This document shows positions 62,805 to 64,000 of a DNA stretch of 64,000 bases, piece by piece. The first letter of the stretch is position 1. Each line of letters begins with the position of its first letter. Source of the DNA: Nitrospira sp. (lineage in GTDB: Bacteria; Nitrospirota; Nitrospiria; Nitrospirales; Nitrospiraceae); NCBI GenBank assembly GCA_016873495.1, contig VGXC01000010.1:1-64000 (forward strand). The letters run 5' to 3'. The notes under the pieces were generated by a model. The model was not told where the DNA came from, made no database searches, and saw nothing but the letters and a program-made list of their open reading frames with translations. The position numbers and the translations under genes are program-made.

Positions 62805-64000
62805 TCACCTTGTGGACGGCTTGGAGTCGGAAATGCCCTTCTGTTTGATCAGGCGCGCGAGGTAGGTGCGCTGCAGCTTCAACCGCTCCGCCGCCTTGGT
62901 TTGGCTGCCGTTGGTCTGGCGGAGGGCGCGGAGGATGATGAACCGGCTGTGTTGCTCCATGGATTCATGGTAAGGGAGGCCGTCGTCGTCGGCCGGCCGG
63001 CCCTCTCCGTCCGATGCCGGCGGCCCGTCGGAGACGGAGAGGCCCAGGTATCGGGGAGGAATCACTTCCTGCGGACTCAGCACCACGGCCCGCGCCACGG
63101 CATTTTCCAGCTCGCGGATGTTGCCCGGCCAGGCGTATCGGGTGATGGCCTCCAGGGCTTCAGCCGACAGCCGCAAGTGCGGCCGTTTGGCTTCGCGCGC
63201 GTGCCGCGCAAGGAAGAAGTCCGCCAGCAGCGGAATGTCCTCCGGCCGGTTCCGCAGCGGGGGCAGGGTGAGCGTCACGACGTTGAGGCGGAAAAAGAGG
63301 TCTTCCCGGAACGTGCCGGCCCGAACGGCTTGTCTGAGGTCCTTGTTGGTGGCGGCGATCACCCGGATGTTGACGCGGACGAGGCGGGTGCCTCCGACCC
63401 GGTGAAACTCATGGTCCTGCAGAAAGCGCAGCAGCTTGGCTTGGAGCGAGAGCGGCATGTCGCCGATCTCGTCCAGAAAGACCGTGCCCCCGTCGGCCAT
63501 CTCCAATTTGCCTTTCTGTTGGCGATCGGCGCCGGTGAAGGCGCCCCGCTCGTGGCCGAACAGTTCGTTTTCCAGAAGGGTCTCGGTCAGGGCCACACAG
63601 TTGATGACCACGAACGGCGTGGCGCGGCGTGGGCTCCACTGGTGGATGGAACGGGCGAAGAGTTCTTTGCCGGTGCCGCTCTCGCCCAGCAGCAGGACGC
63701 TGGCATCCGAGTTGGCGGCCCGCTGGGCCAGTTCCATGACCTCCTTGGTCACTTGGCTGGTGCCGATGATGCTGGCGTAGCGGCTGTCCACTTCGGTCCT
63801 GAGGCAGGCCACCTGCCGCTTGAGCAAATCCCGCTCCAGGACTTTTCGGAGCACGACGGACAAGTGATCCACTTCGATGGGTTTGGCGAGAAAGTCATAG
63901 GCCCCCTCCTTCATGGCCTCGACGGCCTTCGTGATGGTGCCATGGGCGGTCATGACGATGACCGGCGCATCGGAGTCGCGGCCGCTCGGCCGAGCCTGGG
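62805..64000 (-). CDS. NtrC-family sigma-54 response regulator (partial, N-terminus outside window)
   Basis: The 3' part of a gene that enters from the right edge. At the edge lies the end of a receiver domain ([29 protein letters not shown]). The sigma-54 AAA+ domain follows with Walker [16 protein letters not shown], the GAFTGA loop, [17 protein letters not shown] and the arginine-finger region [23 protein letters not shown] Fis-type HTH ([22 protein letters not shown]) ends it. It activates sigma-54 promoters after phosphorylation. An in-frame ATG at 63953 is internal, not the start. Its kinase partner is not in the window. Confidence 0.93.
   Translation of the reverse strand, partial: QARPSGRDSDAPVIVMTAHGTITKAVEAMKEGAYDFLAKPIEVDHLSVVLRKVLERDLLKRQVACLRTEVDSRYASIIGTSQVTKEVMELAQRAANSDASVLLLGESGTGKELFARSIHQWSPRRATPFVVINCVALTETLLENELFGHERGAFTGADRQQKGKLEMADGGTVFLDEIGDMPLSLQAKLLRFLQDHEFHRVGGTRLVRVNIRVIAATNKDLRQAVRAGTFREDLFFRLNVVTLTLPPLRNRPEDIPLLADFFLARHAREAKRPHLRLSAEALEAITRYAWPGNIRELENAVARAVVLSPQEVIPPRYLGLSVSDGPPASDGEGRPADDDGLPYHESMEQHSRFIILRALRQTNGSQTKAAERLKLQRTYLARLIKQKGISDSKPSTR

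Noticed and set aside
1-64000. tRNA, rRNA or CRISPR array
   Set aside because: No cloverleaf-type T-arm signature, rRNA-like stretch or regularly spaced repeats were seen by eye on either strand; a tRNAscan or CRISPR search could still find a small element.

Overview
The window is a contiguous stretch of a Gram-negative, GC-rich bacterial chromosome (around 60% GC by eye, not counted). The gene set combines an LPS/O-antigen island with ABC export, type IV pilins, lipoproteins with lipoboxes, a SerA/class V aminotransferase pair, many TPR proteins and an AmgK/MurU-like pair. This suggests a member of the Nitrospirota (Nitrospira-like); that assignment is inference from gene style, not from a marker gene. 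No rRNA, tRNA or CRISPR array was seen.

Layout. 1-368: a probable insertion-sequence end, then a leader. 369-5935: housekeeping genes on the + strand (class V aminotransferase, serA, hisZ, dnaB). 6030-9318: a TPR lipoprotein and two paralogous type IV pilin-like genes. 9417-14211: an O-antigen-ligase-like membrane protein with C-terminal TPRs, a TPR-like protein and an ABC exporter pair. 14250-39908: a 26-kb, one-strand polysaccharide island whose genes mostly overlap by 1-8 bases or abut. It holds a WbpA/B/D/E-like set for a diacetamido-uronic acid nucleotide sugar, two AsnB-type amidotransferases, a Wzm/Wzt transporter with a C-terminal cargo domain, a deacetylase-like protein, three methyltransferases (one fused to a transglutaminase-like domain), five GT-B glycosyltransferases, two sugar epimerases, a WecA/MraY-like initiating transferase and a UDP-galactopyranose-mutase-like flavoprotein.

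39909-46261: a regulatory and sparse zone with DoxX, a single-domain response regulator, a small lipoprotein, and a 977-aa membrane hybrid histidine kinase whose receiver resembles the lone regulator. Long non-coding gaps here carry hairpins. 46262-56597: mostly minus-strand genes: ilvD, a flavin reductase, PepSY, Spy/CpxP-like, DUF2892, marC, an unusual DnaJ, a TtuA-like thiolase with a ThiS/MoaD-like sulfur carrier, galT and a GH57 enzyme. 56715-64000: VanZ-like, AmgK/MurU-like, a Cys-rich membrane protein, a CopA-like P-type ATPase, and the 3' part of an NtrC-family regulator cut by the window edge.

How it fits together. The island plausibly builds a uronic-acid-containing O-polysaccharide on undecaprenyl phosphate. 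The AsnB-like enzymes could convert uronic acids to uronamides, the methyltransferases could modify or cap the chain, Wzm/Wzt would export it, and the ligase-like protein at 9417 could join it to lipid A core. From 52.9 to 62.8 kb, intergenic spaces and one coding linker carry simple-sequence, mostly inverted repeats (GTAAAAAGTGAAAGG-, TTCAATG-, GCAGAAGGCAG- and GGCCGATGGCTGA-like) that no gene explains. These repeats, the transglutaminase-methyltransferase fusion and the double AsnB/uronic-acid coupling are the most interesting observations.
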